Source of the DNA: Planctomycetota bacterium
GTDB lineage: Bacteria; Planctomycetota; UBA1135; JADKAF01
Assembly (NCBI GenBank): GCA_016719295.1
Contig: JADKAF010000001.1
Location: 5,208,001-5,272,000, forward strand
DNA length: 64,000 bases
Reading direction: 5' to 3'
Shown here: positions 52,497-60,895 of the stretch, in pieces
How the letters are laid out: every line of letters starts with the position of its first letter
Numbering within the stretch: the first letter of the stretch is position 1
Translations under genes and position numbers: made by a program
Notes under the pieces: model-generated
Told to the model about the DNA's origin: nothing
What the model saw: the letters and a program-made list of their open reading frames with translations, nothing else
Database searches by the model: none

Positions 52497-54680
52497 TCAG
52501 AGCAGGTCGAGCAGGCCTCCGCTCGCGAACAGCGAAGGCGTCGCCGCGAGGTAGTTGATGTCTTCGGTGTACGGCACGCTCCAGGGGAGCGGCCCGGCAT
52601 CGAAGAGGACCCCGAGACCCGCCACCGCGTAGGTGCGGGCGAGCTGGCTCGCGGACGGATCGGCGGCGAGGACCAGCAGCGCTTCCGCGGCGCGGGCCTC
52701 GCCGATGCGGCCGAGGGCGCGGGCGAGCGGACCCAGCTCGGCGGTCGAGCTCGCGGCCTTCAGCTTGGCGACGAGCAGCGGAACCGCCTCTGGGTCGCGC
52801 AGCATGCCGAGCGCGTTCGCGAGCTCGGCGATCTCCTCGGCCTCGAGGCCCTGCTCCGCGATCGCCGCGCGGATCAGCGGCAGCGCGGCGCGGTCGCCGA
52901 GCAGTCCGAGAGCGACGGCGAGGTGGCCACGCGTGCGGCCGATCCTCTCCTGCTCGAAGGCCTTGCGCACTTCGGCGATCGCATCGCTCGAGCGCGTGAG
53001 ACCGAGGGCGATCGCCAGCGCGCCGCGCGTCTCGGGAGCCTTGGCGGCGCGGAAGGCGCGGCGCAGCGCCTCGACGCGCGAGGAGATGTCGGCGCCCGCG
53101 GCGGCTTCTTCACGTGCCGCGAGGCCGAGGCCCAGAGCGAGCCAAGGCTGATCGAGGTGCGCGCCGGCGACGACCTCGCGCTCGAAGCGCTTCATGCTGT
53201 CGGCGTCGCCGATGCGCGCGAGCGCCAGCATCGCGAAGGAGCGCTCGGAGAATCCGTCGGTGCGCTTCGTCGCCTTCTCGAGCGCTTTCACCGCGCGCGC
53301 GCGCAGCGCGGGCTGCAGCTCGTCCCCGAAACGGCCGAACGCCAGCAGCGCCGAGGCGCGGACGAGCGGATGCTCCTTCTCGGCCTCCGCGAGCAGCGCT
53401 AGCTTCTCCGCCCAGGGCTTGCCGCCGAGGCGCGCGACCGCGGTCGGGATGTGCGCGCGGAAGAAGTCCGAGGCGCCCGGCTGCTGCAAGAGCTGCTCCA
53501 GCACGGGGTAGCAGTGCATCCAGCGCTCGTTCTCGCCGAGGGGCAAGATGCTCAGCGCGGAGAGGGCCGCGACGGTGACGTCGAGCTGCGCCTTCTGCTG
53601 CGCGACCTCGAGCAGCGCTTCGCGTGCGAGCGACTGCGTGTTCGAGCCGGCGCCCTGCTTGCGCGCGAGCAGGCCGAGGCCGAAGCATCCGAACGCGCGC
53701 GTGCGGGGATCGACCGAGCGGGAGCCCACGACGGCGTGCGCGAGCGGCAGGTCGCGCGCGAGCGCGATCAGGAGCGGCGCAGCCGCGGCGTCTCCGAGCA
53801 GGCCGAGCGAGAGGGCCGCGAGCTCGCGGCGCGTCTGGGTGCCGTGCGCCAGCTGCGCTTGCAGCGCTTCGCGTGTGCGCGCGGGCTCATGGCCGAGCTT
53901 CGCGGCGGCGAGGAGGGCCGCGTCGATCTCCGAAGCGCTGGCCGCGAGCTTGCCCTCGAGGATGCCGAGGAGATGCTCGCCGACGCGCGAGCGAAGCGCG
54001 GCGTCGAGTCCCCGAGCCTCGCCGAGGTCGTTGCCTTCCCCGGTCACCGGACCGTCGGTGGTCGACTCCACTTGGGTTCGCAGGTCGAGGTAGCGCTCGC
54101 GATTCGCCGCCCACCAGCGATCCCAGGCGTCGAGGGGCAGCGAGAGGTCCAGGCCGACGCGCGTGGTCGGACGCGCGGGCTGGCCGGTCGGTCCACCTCC
54201 ACCTCCGGTCCCCGGGCCGGTGCTCGGACCTGCCGGCGCGCCGGCGCCCGGCGCCACGTCGGCCGGGCCGTCGTAGTTCGGGGGCGGGGGCACGCTCGGT
54301 CCACCCGAGCCGCCACCGGATCCGCCGCCGCTCGACGGGCCGCCCGGTCGATCGCCGGGACCGCGGTAGCCCGAGGGCCGCGAGGGATCGACGGCGGGGC
54401 CGCCGGTGGAGGGACCGCCCGAGCCGGGAACGGGGGTGGCCGCGGGCGGACCGACCGCGTTGCGCCCGGGAGTCGTGAGTCGCGCGGCACCGCCGTTGCT
54501 GCCGCCGCCGGTTCCGGGTCCACCGTTTCCGGGCCCACCGTTCCCGGGTCCACCCGTGCCGGGCCCACCGGTTCCGGGGCCGCCGTTCCACGGCGGACAG
54601 GTGTTGCCGAATTGCGAGAAGGCGGGCCCGAGAGCCAGGCCGCTCGCGAGGATCGTGGACCAGAGGAGCTTCTTCTGCAT
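52497..54680 (-). CDS. Secreted HEAT-like repeat protein with Gly/Pro-rich N-terminal region
   Basis: A 727-residue protein from ATG 54680 with a signal peptide (residues 1-22, ending AFS). Residues about 30-190 are highly Gly/Pro-rich, including five GGPGx units (DNA 54511-54585), then more GGP/GPS blocks. From about 215 to the end the sequence is built from alpha-helical repeats with small residues at helix faces (for example SLGLLGDAAAAPLLIALARD, LALARIGDADSMKRFE and LGLLGDRAALPLIRAAI), characteristic of HEAT/PBS-lyase type scaffolds. It is likely a periplasmic or surface protein-protein interaction scaffold. The frame remains open upstream of the ATG, but that part is antisense to the MFS gene and not protein-like. 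Confidence 0.8.
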   Translation of the reverse strand: MQKKLLWSTILASGLALGPAFSQFGNTCPPWNGGPGTGGPGTGGPGNGGPGNGGPGTGGGSNGGAARLTTPGRNAVGPPAATPVPGSGGPSTGGPAVDPSRPSGYRGPGDRPGGPSSGGGSGGGSGGPSVPPPPNYDGPADVAPGAGAPAGPSTGPGTGGGGGPTGQPARPTTRVGLDLSLPLDAWDRWWAANRERYLDLRTQVESTTDGPVTGEGNDLGEARGLDAALRSRVGEHLLGILEGKLAASASEIDAALLAAAKLGHEPARTREALQAQLAHGTQTRRELAALSLGLLGDAAAAPLLIALARDLPLAHAVVGSRSVDPRTRAFGCFGLGLLARKQGAGSNTQSLAREALLEVAQQKAQLDVTVAALSALSILPLGENERWMHCYPVLEQLLQQPGASDFFRAHIPTAVARLGGKPWAEKLALLAEAEKEHPLVRASALLAFGRFGDELQPALRARAVKALEKATKRTDGFSERSFAMLALARIGDADSMKRFEREVVAGAHLDQPWLALGLGLAAREEAAAGADISSRVEALRRAFRAAKAPETRGALAIALGLTRSSDAIAEVRKAFEQERIGRTRGHLAVALGLLGDRAALPLIRAAIAEQGLEAEEIAELANALGMLRDPEAVPLLVAKLKAASSTAELGPLARALGRIGEARAAEALLVLAADPSASQLARTYAVAGLGVLFDAGPLPWSVPYTEDINYLAATPSLFASGGLLDLL
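54511..54585. repeat. Five tandem 15-bp units encoding GGPGx
   Basis: Five degenerate 15-bp units in the gene at 52497-54680 encode repeated Gly-Gly-Pro-Gly with Thr or Asn as the fifth residue. Units differ mostly at third positions. Repeats of this sort can change number by slippage or recombination. Confidence 0.75.
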
Positions 54681-54848
54681 GGACGCCGGCTCCGAACGAG
54701 GCCGAGGGAAGCGAGAGGTTCCGGGGCGTGGGGAGGCATAGTACGCGCTGCGTCCGAAGTCACGCCCTCCCGCGCCTCCTTGCACCGCATTCTCCAGCGA
54801 GCCAAGGTGCGTGCCCTTCCGCCCAACCGCCGCGAGCCCCTCCCCGCG

Positions 54849-56972
54849 ATGAGCACGACGCTCCCGCCCGAGCACAGCGCCGCCTTCCGCGCCCGCCGGT
54901 TCCTGAACTGGTTCCCGATGGGGCTCGCTTATGCGCTGCTCTACATGGGGCGCTACAACCTGACCGTCTCGAAGACCGCGCTCGGGCCCCTGATGACCAA
55001 GGAGGACTTCGGGCTCATCTTCGGCGCGGGCACCATTACCTATGCCTTCGCGTTCCTGCTGAACGGGCCGCTCGTGGACAAGATCGGCGGCCGAGCGGGG
55101 ATCCTCTTCGCCGCGTTCGGCTCGGGCCTGATGAACCTCGCGATGGGCATCTTCCTCGCGCTGCAGCTCGACGCGGGTGGCGGAGGCGGAAGGTCGCTGA
55201 CGACGATCTTCGCGCTGCTCTACGCGATCAACATGTACTTCCAGAGCTTCGGCGCGGTCGCGATCGTCAAAGTGAACGCGCACTGGTTCCACGTGCGCGA
55301 GCGCGGCGGGTTCTCGGGCATCTTCGGCACGATGATCGCGAGCGGGATCTTCCTCGCCTTCACCGTGAACGGCTGGATCTTGGACGCGATGGCGGCGGCG
55401 CAAGGCGTGACGCCGACCTACGCCGCGAAGTGGGTCTTCTTCTTCCCCGCCGCGTTCCTCGGGCTGATCGCGCTGGTCGAGCTCTTCCTGCTGAAGGACA
55501 AGCCGAGCCAAGCCGGTCACGCGGACTTCGATACGGGCGACGCCTGGAGCGACGAGAAGGGCAGCGCGAGCCTCGGCGAGATCCTGAAGCGCGTGCTGAC
55601 GCACCCGGTGATCCTGACCGTGGCGCTGATCGAGTTCTGCACGGGCGTGCTGCGGAACGGCGTCATGCATTGGTTCCCGATCTACGCCGCCGAGGTGTGG
55701 GTGCTGCCGAGCTCGCACTGGCTGCGGAACGGCTCGTGGGACCGCGTGCCGCTCGTGCTGGCGCTCTTCGCGATGTCGATCGTGTTCCTCTCGCTCGCGA
55801 AGCGCAGCAGCGGAGTGCATCGCGCGCGCTACGTCGTGAGCGGCGGGCTCGCATTCCTCTCGCCCTTCTTCTTCCAAGGCGGCTGGGGTGGGCTCCTCTT
55901 CGTCGCCGGCGTCATCGGCGGCAATCTCGCCGGCTGGCTCTCCGATCTCTTCTTCCAGAGCCGTCGCGCGCCGGTCGCGGGCTTGCTCTACGCGCTGCTC
56001 GCCGTCGCGTCGATCGGCATGTTCGTGACGCTCGGCGGCACCGAGGCGCGGGTCGGCTGGGCCGAGAACCCGAGCACGCCGCTGCGCGCCGGCGACCGCG
56101 TGCTCTCGATCGAAGGCCATGCGACGGCGACGTGGGCCGACGTGGACGAGCAGCTCGACCTTGCCGCCGCCGAAGCGAAGCCGCGCGTCTCGGTGCGCTT
56201 CCTGAGGAGCGGCAGCGAGCTCGGTGTGCAGGCCGAGCTCAACTACCTGGAGCAGCAGCTCTCGCGCGCGGGCATCCTGCCGAGGGGCGCGTTGCGCGCC
56301 GTCGATCCCGGCGCCGCGCCCGAGGTGCTGGGCTTCGAGGTCGGTGATCGCCTCCTCGCGATCGCGCAGGACCACTCGGGGCTCGCGGCGCAGGAGCGCG
56401 AAGGCGCGTTCCAGAGCTGGCTGCAGGTGAGCCAGGCGATCGCCTCCGTGCCGGCCTTCGGCAAGGACGGCGCGCGCTGGGACCCCGAGAAGAAGATGGT
56501 GAGCTCGACGGGCAGCGGGCTCGCACCCGGTGAGCGCTTCACCGACGGCGCGTTGCACGTGGCGCTCGAGCGCGCGGGGAAGCGCCAGGAGCTCCTGCTC
56601 GCCGATCCCTCGCCTTCGATGCGCGCGGGCGATCGCCGTCAGATCAAGGCCGGTCCCGTGCTCACGCTCGACCCGCTCTGGCTCGGCCTGGTCATCTTCG
56701 TGATGTCGATCGGCGTCATCGGCGCGCACGGCTTGCTGAGCGGCACGGCGACGATGGACTTCGGCGGCAAGAAGGGCGCGGCCACCGCGGTCGGCATGAT
56801 CGACGGCTTCGTCTATCTCGGCACCGCGCTGCAGAGCTTCTCGCTCGGCTATCTCACCACGCGCGATTGGGCGTACTGGCCGATGTTCCTCTGCCCGTTC
56901 GGCGTGGTCGGCTTCTTGCTCTTGCTGCGGATCTGGCACGCGATCCCGCGCGGCGGGGGCCGCGGGCACTGA
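54849..56972 (+). CDS. MFS permease (glycerol-3-phosphate transporter-like) with PDZ-like insertion
   Basis: A 707-residue major-facilitator protein, about 250 residues longer than the usual GlpT/UhpC-type transporter it resembles (start WFPMGLAYALLYMGRYNLTV; GGNLAGWLSD in the second half). TM helices 1-9 are followed by an insertion at about residues 395-607 (DNA about 56035-56670). The insertion contains LRAGDRVLSIEGHATATWADVDEQL and PEVLGFEVGDRLLAIAQ, both PDZ-like. The final three helices resume at LDPLWLGLVIFVMSIGVIG. If the topology follows GlpT the insertion faces outward. It could recognise a peptide or regulate transport. Substrate is probably an organic phosphate or related anion, not certain. 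The start is ATG 54849, divergent from the HEAT-like gene. Confidence 0.85.
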   Translation: MSTTLPPEHSAAFRARRFLNWFPMGLAYALLYMGRYNLTVSKTALGPLMTKEDFGLIFGAGTITYAFAFLLNGPLVDKIGGRAGILFAAFGSGLMNLAMGIFLALQLDAGGGGGRSLTTIFALLYAINMYFQSFGAVAIVKVNAHWFHVRERGGFSGIFGTMIASGIFLAFTVNGWILDAMAAAQGVTPTYAAKWVFFFPAAFLGLIALVELFLLKDKPSQAGHADFDTGDAWSDEKGSASLGEILKRVLTHPVILTVALIEFCTGVLRNGVMHWFPIYAAEVWVLPSSHWLRNGSWDRVPLVLALFAMSIVFLSLAKRSSGVHRARYVVSGGLAFLSPFFFQGGWGGLLFVAGVIGGNLAGWLSDLFFQSRRAPVAGLLYALLAVASIGMFVTLGGTEARVGWAENPSTPLRAGDRVLSIEGHATATWADVDEQLDLAAAEAKPRVSVRFLRSGSELGVQAELNYLEQQLSRAGILPRGALRAVDPGAAPEVLGFEVGDRLLAIAQDHSGLAAQEREGAFQSWLQVSQAIASVPAFGKDGARWDPEKKMVSSTGSGLAPGERFTDGALHVALERAGKRQELLLADPSPSMRAGDRRQIKAGPVLTLDPLWLGLVIFVMSIGVIGAHGLLSGTATMDFGGKKGAATAVGMIDGFVYLGTALQSFSLGYLTTRDWAYWPMFLCPFGVVGFLLLLRIWHAIPRGGGRGH

Positions 56973-56981
56973 GCGGCGTGC

Positions 56982-57659
56982 TCAGCTCTGCGTCGCGCTC
57001 CCGTCGCCGACCTCGGGAGGATGCGCCTTCTCGCGGCGCGCCTTCCACACCTCGATCACGCCCGGCAGGATCGAGACGATGATGATCCCGATCAGCACGA
57101 ACTGGAAGTTGCGCTTCACTGCGGGGATGTTGCCGAAGGCGTAGCCCGCGACGACGAAGAGCACGACCCAGACGATCCCGCCGACGACGTTGAAGAGCAG
57201 GAACTTCCGGTACCACATCGCGCCCATGCCGGCGACGAAGGGCGCGAAGGTGCGCACGATCGGCACGAAGCGCGCGAGCACGACGGTCTTGCCCCCGTGG
57301 CGCGCATAGAAGCGCGCGGTGCGCTCGATGTGCTCCTTCTTCAGGAACCACTTCGATTGCCGCTCCATCAAGCGGCGGCCGAGCTTGCGGCCGAGGGCGT
57401 AGTTCACCGCGTCGCCGAGGATCGCGGCGACGATGAGCAGCAGGATGATCTCGACCACGCCGATCGGCGAGCCGGCGATCGCCGCGAGCGCACCGACCGC
57501 GAAGAGCAGCGAATCGCCCGGCAGGAACGGGGTCACGACCAGCCCCGTCTCGCAGAAGATGATCGCGAACAGCAGCACGTAGAGCCAGGGCCCCAAGTCG
57601 TTCGCCCAGCTCGCGAGGTGCTGGTCCAGGTGCAGGAAGACGTCGATGAACTCGGCCAA
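56982..57659 (-). CDS. DedA/SNARE-associated family membrane protein
   Basis: A 225-residue polytopic membrane protein. It has the DedA signatures FCETGLVVTPFLPGDSLLFAVGAL near residue 36, and later KTVVLARFVPIVRTFAPFVAGMGAM. DedA proteins are linked to polyprenyl-phosphate recycling, membrane potential and envelope homeostasis. All usual helices are present and the length is normal. The start at 57659 (MAEFIDVF) is followed by an amphipathic stretch as in relatives. It converges with the MFS gene (9 bp gap). Confidence 0.92.
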   Translation of the reverse strand: MAEFIDVFLHLDQHLASWANDLGPWLYVLLFAIIFCETGLVVTPFLPGDSLLFAVGALAAIAGSPIGVVEIILLLIVAAILGDAVNYALGRKLGRRLMERQSKWFLKKEHIERTARFYARHGGKTVVLARFVPIVRTFAPFVAGMGAMWYRKFLLFNVVGGIVWVVLFVVAGYAFGNIPAVKRNFQFVLIGIIIVSILPGVIEVWKARREKAHPPEVGDGSATQS

Positions 57660-57801
57660 GGTGGCTCCGCGGAGAAAGCCGGATTGTCGCCAGCGGGAGC
57701 GAGCGCAAGCAAGCGCGCCGCGGCGAGTTGGCTGCGGCTCCTCGGACGCACTCTGGGCGCCGTGCTAGCGCAGCTCAGCATCGGCTGGCTAGTCTCGGGG
57801 C

Positions 57802-59523
57802 ATGTGCGGAGCTCGTGAATTCACGCGTCGCGCCGGATTCGCCGCGCTCGCCCTCGCCGCTTCCGAGGGCATCGGCATCGGCATCGGCATCGGCATCGCC
57901 GCGCGGCAGGGAACGGAGGCGGATCGCATGGACGAGAGCGCGGCGATCGCGGAGGCGGACCGGCGCTTCGCTCGGGAGACGCGCGAGCGGGGCGTCGACG
58001 GCTGGCTCCAGAGCTTCGCCCCCGAAGCGCTGGTCTTCCCGCCCAGCGGACCGATCGCGGTGGGGGCCGCCGAGCGCGAGCTCTACTTCCGCGGCCGGCC
58101 CTTCCCACCCGCGGGATTCACGTGGCAGCCGGACGAAGCGTGGTGCGCCGGCTCGGGGGATCTCGGCTTCACGCGCGGCGCGTGGAGCGCCGCGCCGGCG
58201 CGCGAGGGAGACGCGGCACCGGGAGGTCGCTACCTCAGCGTCTGGACCAAGCGAGCCGAAGGATGGCGCGTGCTGGCGGATCTCTCCGACGATCCGCGCT
58301 TCCTCCGCGAGCTCCCTCGTCCGCTCGGCTCGCATGCGCACGAGGTGCAGCACGCGTTCCGCTCGCGCGACGAGTCGCTGCAGGTGGAAGCCGGCGTCGT
58401 GCGCTGCGGCGACGGCCGCACGGCGAAGTTCCTGCGGCTCTGGACGCGGAGCGCGAGCGGCGCGCTCGAGCTCCGCTGCGAGACAGGCGCCTTCGATCTC
58501 GATGCACCGAAGCTCGAGCCCTGGCCCGAGGCCGATCGCCTGTTCCGCGCGGATCCGCGTTGGCGCGGCGGCGATGGCGCCTCCAGCGTCGATCTCGGCG
58601 GCGAGCGCATCCTCTGGCTCTTCGCCGACAGCTTCGTCGCGCCGAAGGGCGGGACGCGCCGCGAGGCGCGCATGGTGCGGAACAGCGTCGCGATCCAGCG
58701 CGGGCGCGATCCGCGGAGTGCCACGATGGCGTTCGCCTGGAGCGAGCACGAGGGCGAGCCGCGCTCGTTCTTCGTTCCCGAGGATCGCGACGAGCGCGAG
58801 CTCTGGCTCTGGCCCGCGAGCGGTGTGCGCGTCGGCTCGCGGCTCTTGCTCTTCTTCTTCGCCGTGAAGCCCAGCTCTGGCGGACTCGGCTTTGCCCTCG
58901 AGCGCTCGCGCGCGGCCTTCGTCGACGAGCCCGACGCGGAGCCGCGCGCCTGGCGTCTGCGTTGGATCGAGCATGCCGCGACGCCGGACGATCTCCTGCT
59001 CGGCGGCGGTGGCGCCTTCGTCGAGGGTGAGCACCTCTACGCCGCATCACCCCGCGGCGCGAACCACGCCCTGCACCTCGTGCGCTGGCCGCTCGCGCGC
59101 CTCCGCGCAGGCGAGCTGCTCGAAGCGGAGGCTTGGTGTGGCGACCAGGGCTGGAGGCCGTTCGCGGAAGCGCCTCCGCGGATGGCGCCCCTGTTCGCTC
59201 CCGCGCAGTCCGAGCTCACGCTGCACCGCAGCGGCGAGCGCTGGTGCGCGCTGCACGGCTTCGGCTTCGGTCCGGCTCCGCTCGGGATCCGCACCGCGCC
59301 CGAGCTCACCGGGCCGTGGTCTTCGCTGCAGCTCCTGCATCGCCCCGCGGAAGCGGCGCGCGCGCAGATCCTGATCTACGCGGCGAAGGTGCATCCGGCG
59401 CTCGCATGCGAGGGCGGCGTTGCGGCGACCTATGTCGCGAACTCGCTCGATTTCGGTGCGCTGGTTGCTGACGAGGGGCTCTACTTTCCGCGGTTCTTGC
59501 GATTGCGGTTGGGTCCGCGTTAG
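57802..59523 (+). CDS. Secreted protein with SnoaL/DUF4440-like and propeller-like domains
   Basis: A 573-residue protein. The N-terminus is an unusual signal peptide in which a run of GI dipeptides encoded by a hexanucleotide repeat follows AALALAAS. Residues about 45-165 look like a DUF4440/SnoaL-type domain (AIAEADRRFARETRERGVDGWLQSF and LSVWTKRAEGWRVLADLS). From about 190 the sequence resembles the five-bladed propellers of DUF4185-like glycoside-active proteins: ILWLFADSFV, RMVRNSVAIQ and LLGGGGAFVEGEHLYAA. The substrate is unknown. It is the last intact gene before the tRNA-like sequence and compositional change. Confidence 0.7.
   Translation: MCGAREFTRRAGFAALALAASEGIGIGIGIGIAARQGTEADRMDESAAIAEADRRFARETRERGVDGWLQSFAPEALVFPPSGPIAVGAAERELYFRGRPFPPAGFTWQPDEAWCAGSGDLGFTRGAWSAAPAREGDAAPGGRYLSVWTKRAEGWRVLADLSDDPRFLRELPRPLGSHAHEVQHAFRSRDESLQVEAGVVRCGDGRTAKFLRLWTRSASGALELRCETGAFDLDAPKLEPWPEADRLFRADPRWRGGDGASSVDLGGERILWLFADSFVAPKGGTRREARMVRNSVAIQRGRDPRSATMAFAWSEHEGEPRSFFVPEDRDERELWLWPASGVRVGSRLLLFFFAVKPSSGGLGFALERSRAAFVDEPDAEPRAWRLRWIEHAATPDDLLLGGGGAFVEGEHLYAASPRGANHALHLVRWPLARLRAGELLEAEAWCGDQGWRPFAEAPPRMAPLFAPAQSELTLHRSGERWCALHGFGFGPAPLGIRTAPELTGPWSSLQLLHRPAEAARAQILIYAAKVHPALACEGGVAATYVANSLDFGALVADEGLYFPRFLRLRLGPR
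57868..57897. repeat. Five tandem GGCATC hexamers inside a signal peptide
   Basis: Perfect five-copy 6-bp repeat. It encodes Gly-Ile five times in the hydrophobic part of the signal peptide of the gene at 57802, so slippage would change its length by two residues without frameshift. Confidence 0.9.
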
Positions 59524-59656
59524 GTCGTTCGTGTCGAGGGCATCGATGTTGCGGTGCGGGTGCTTTGGTCTCGGCGCGCTCGACGTGCGGACGGGGCGGA
59601 GAGAGGCAGGGGGGCCTTCGCCGCAGGTCCGCCTGCGAGGGCCTTTCCCATGTGTC

Positions 59657-59730
59657 GGTGTCCTGGCTTGGTGGGAAAGAGCATCGGTCTTCGGAACCGA
59701 GGATAGAGGGTTCGAAGCCCTCCGGGATCA
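59657..59730 (+). tRNA. tRNA-Arg(TCG)-like sequence with mismatched acceptor stem
   Basis: D-stem GCTT/GAGC (59666-59669 and 59679-59682), anticodon stem TCGGT/ACCGA with loop CTTCGGA (anticodon TCG at 59691-59693), 5-nt variable loop, and T-arm GAGGG-TTCGAAG-CCCTC (59706-59722) are all intact. The acceptor halves 59657-59663 and 59723-59729 match at only five of seven pairs, two of them wobble. The 3' half is typical for arginine tRNA, the 5' end is not. No CCA is encoded. Likely a partly replaced or decayed tRNA, as expected where an element has integrated, but a functional tRNA is not excluded. Confidence 0.5.
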
Positions 59731-60895
59731 TTGCGTAGGTCTTTGCGAGACCGAGACTTACGAACTTGCCCATCGGGGCGTGAGGGTGTGGAAGGCGCAG
59801 GACTCACCACAAGAGTCACCATTTCTGCGGCGTGCTTCGCGGGAGGGGTGACACAGCGCGACGCAGGTGGACAGGGCGATCGGGCGATCCGATCGGTGGT
59901 ATTCGAGATCGGATACAGCGGAACACTGTGCACCAAGGAAGGAGAGTTGGGGCGGTGGTTGGGATGCCTTCGGCGGGATGCTGGAGCGGCTCAGTCGGAA
60001 CGGCCGCCCGTCTCCCGCCGTGATCTTCGAGATCGTCGTGGACTGGTTGCCAACGTGGTCGCGGGTGCCGTGCGGCGCTGTCGCGATCCCGAAGCTCGAA
60101 GGGAGCCAGGGAGGGAGCTCGGATTCGCGCGTGGTGGGCGTGGCGGCTCGGGACGAGATCGGCGCCTCGATACCTCGATCGGCCGTGCCGGGGCGGAGCG
60201 CCTGGCTGCGCGTCCAGACCCACCTCGGTGATCGTCGAAGGCATCTGACCCGCGAAAGCGCACTGGGAGCTCGGCGTGCGTTTCGATCGTAGGCTAATCG
60301 GGCGGTCGATCGCCTTCCGGGCGTAGTTCCGGAGCCGCTCGGCTTCTCACTGGGTGTTGTCGTGACGAATAGGATGGCGGTCCAGTTCGGGTGGTGACCG
60401 TCAGCGCATTCCATCCCATGCTCGCAGCCTCCGGATCCAGCCGGTCGACATCGTCGAGAACTCATGCGCCGTGAAGCGTGACGCCGTCTCTCGCATGATC
60501 CCCATCCGCGACGACGGCGCGTGGCGAGGCTTGCCCGCGGACTGCACGCCGGCCTGGCTCGGTGAGCAGCTGCGCCGCTCCAATCGGAACGAAAGCGCGC
60601 ACGAACTCGGCACAAGTGCCATCGACGTTGAGGGGTGGCCCGCAGCGGTAGCGAGCCTTCAGGAGTCGTTTGAGGTCGAGGACGGGCGAATCGAACAGTG
60701 CGCTCTTGCCGGGGCTCAAGTCGTCATTCATGCTCGACCGACCGAGCAGTAGCTCAACCCGGGCATGGGGTCCGAGGCGGGAAAGCCATTCTGAGACACG
60801 ACAGTCGAATCGCGCGATTTGAGTTTTCGGTTCTTGGCGGCATAGATTCCGTGGACGAGGGAATCACCATGTTGAGTGGGGAGTGGCAACAGTAG
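59731..60895. other. Gene-poor debris between tRNA-like sequence and helicase gene
   Basis: About 1.2 kb with only short overlapping frames on both strands, none with coherent composition or a recognisable motif. Base composition is lower in GC than the region before 59.5 kb. It could hold decayed mobile-element genes. A minus-strand frame at 60462-60731 begins with a moderately protein-like stretch, but I cannot support it as a gene. Confidence 0.5.

Noticed and set aside
54681..56969. Upstream extension of the HEAT-like gene to a 1490-residue protein
   Set aside because: The added part lies antisense to the MFS permease and reads as Arg/His/Glu-rich nonsense; a signal peptide begins at 54680.
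59306..59773. Minus-strand frame containing IPEGFEPSILGSEDRC
   Set aside because: This is the familiar false translation of the reverse strand of a tRNA T-arm and anticodon arm.
60462..60731. Minus-strand 89-codon frame
   Set aside because: Starts plausibly but the second half is not protein-like, and a plus-strand frame over the same bases is equally likely.
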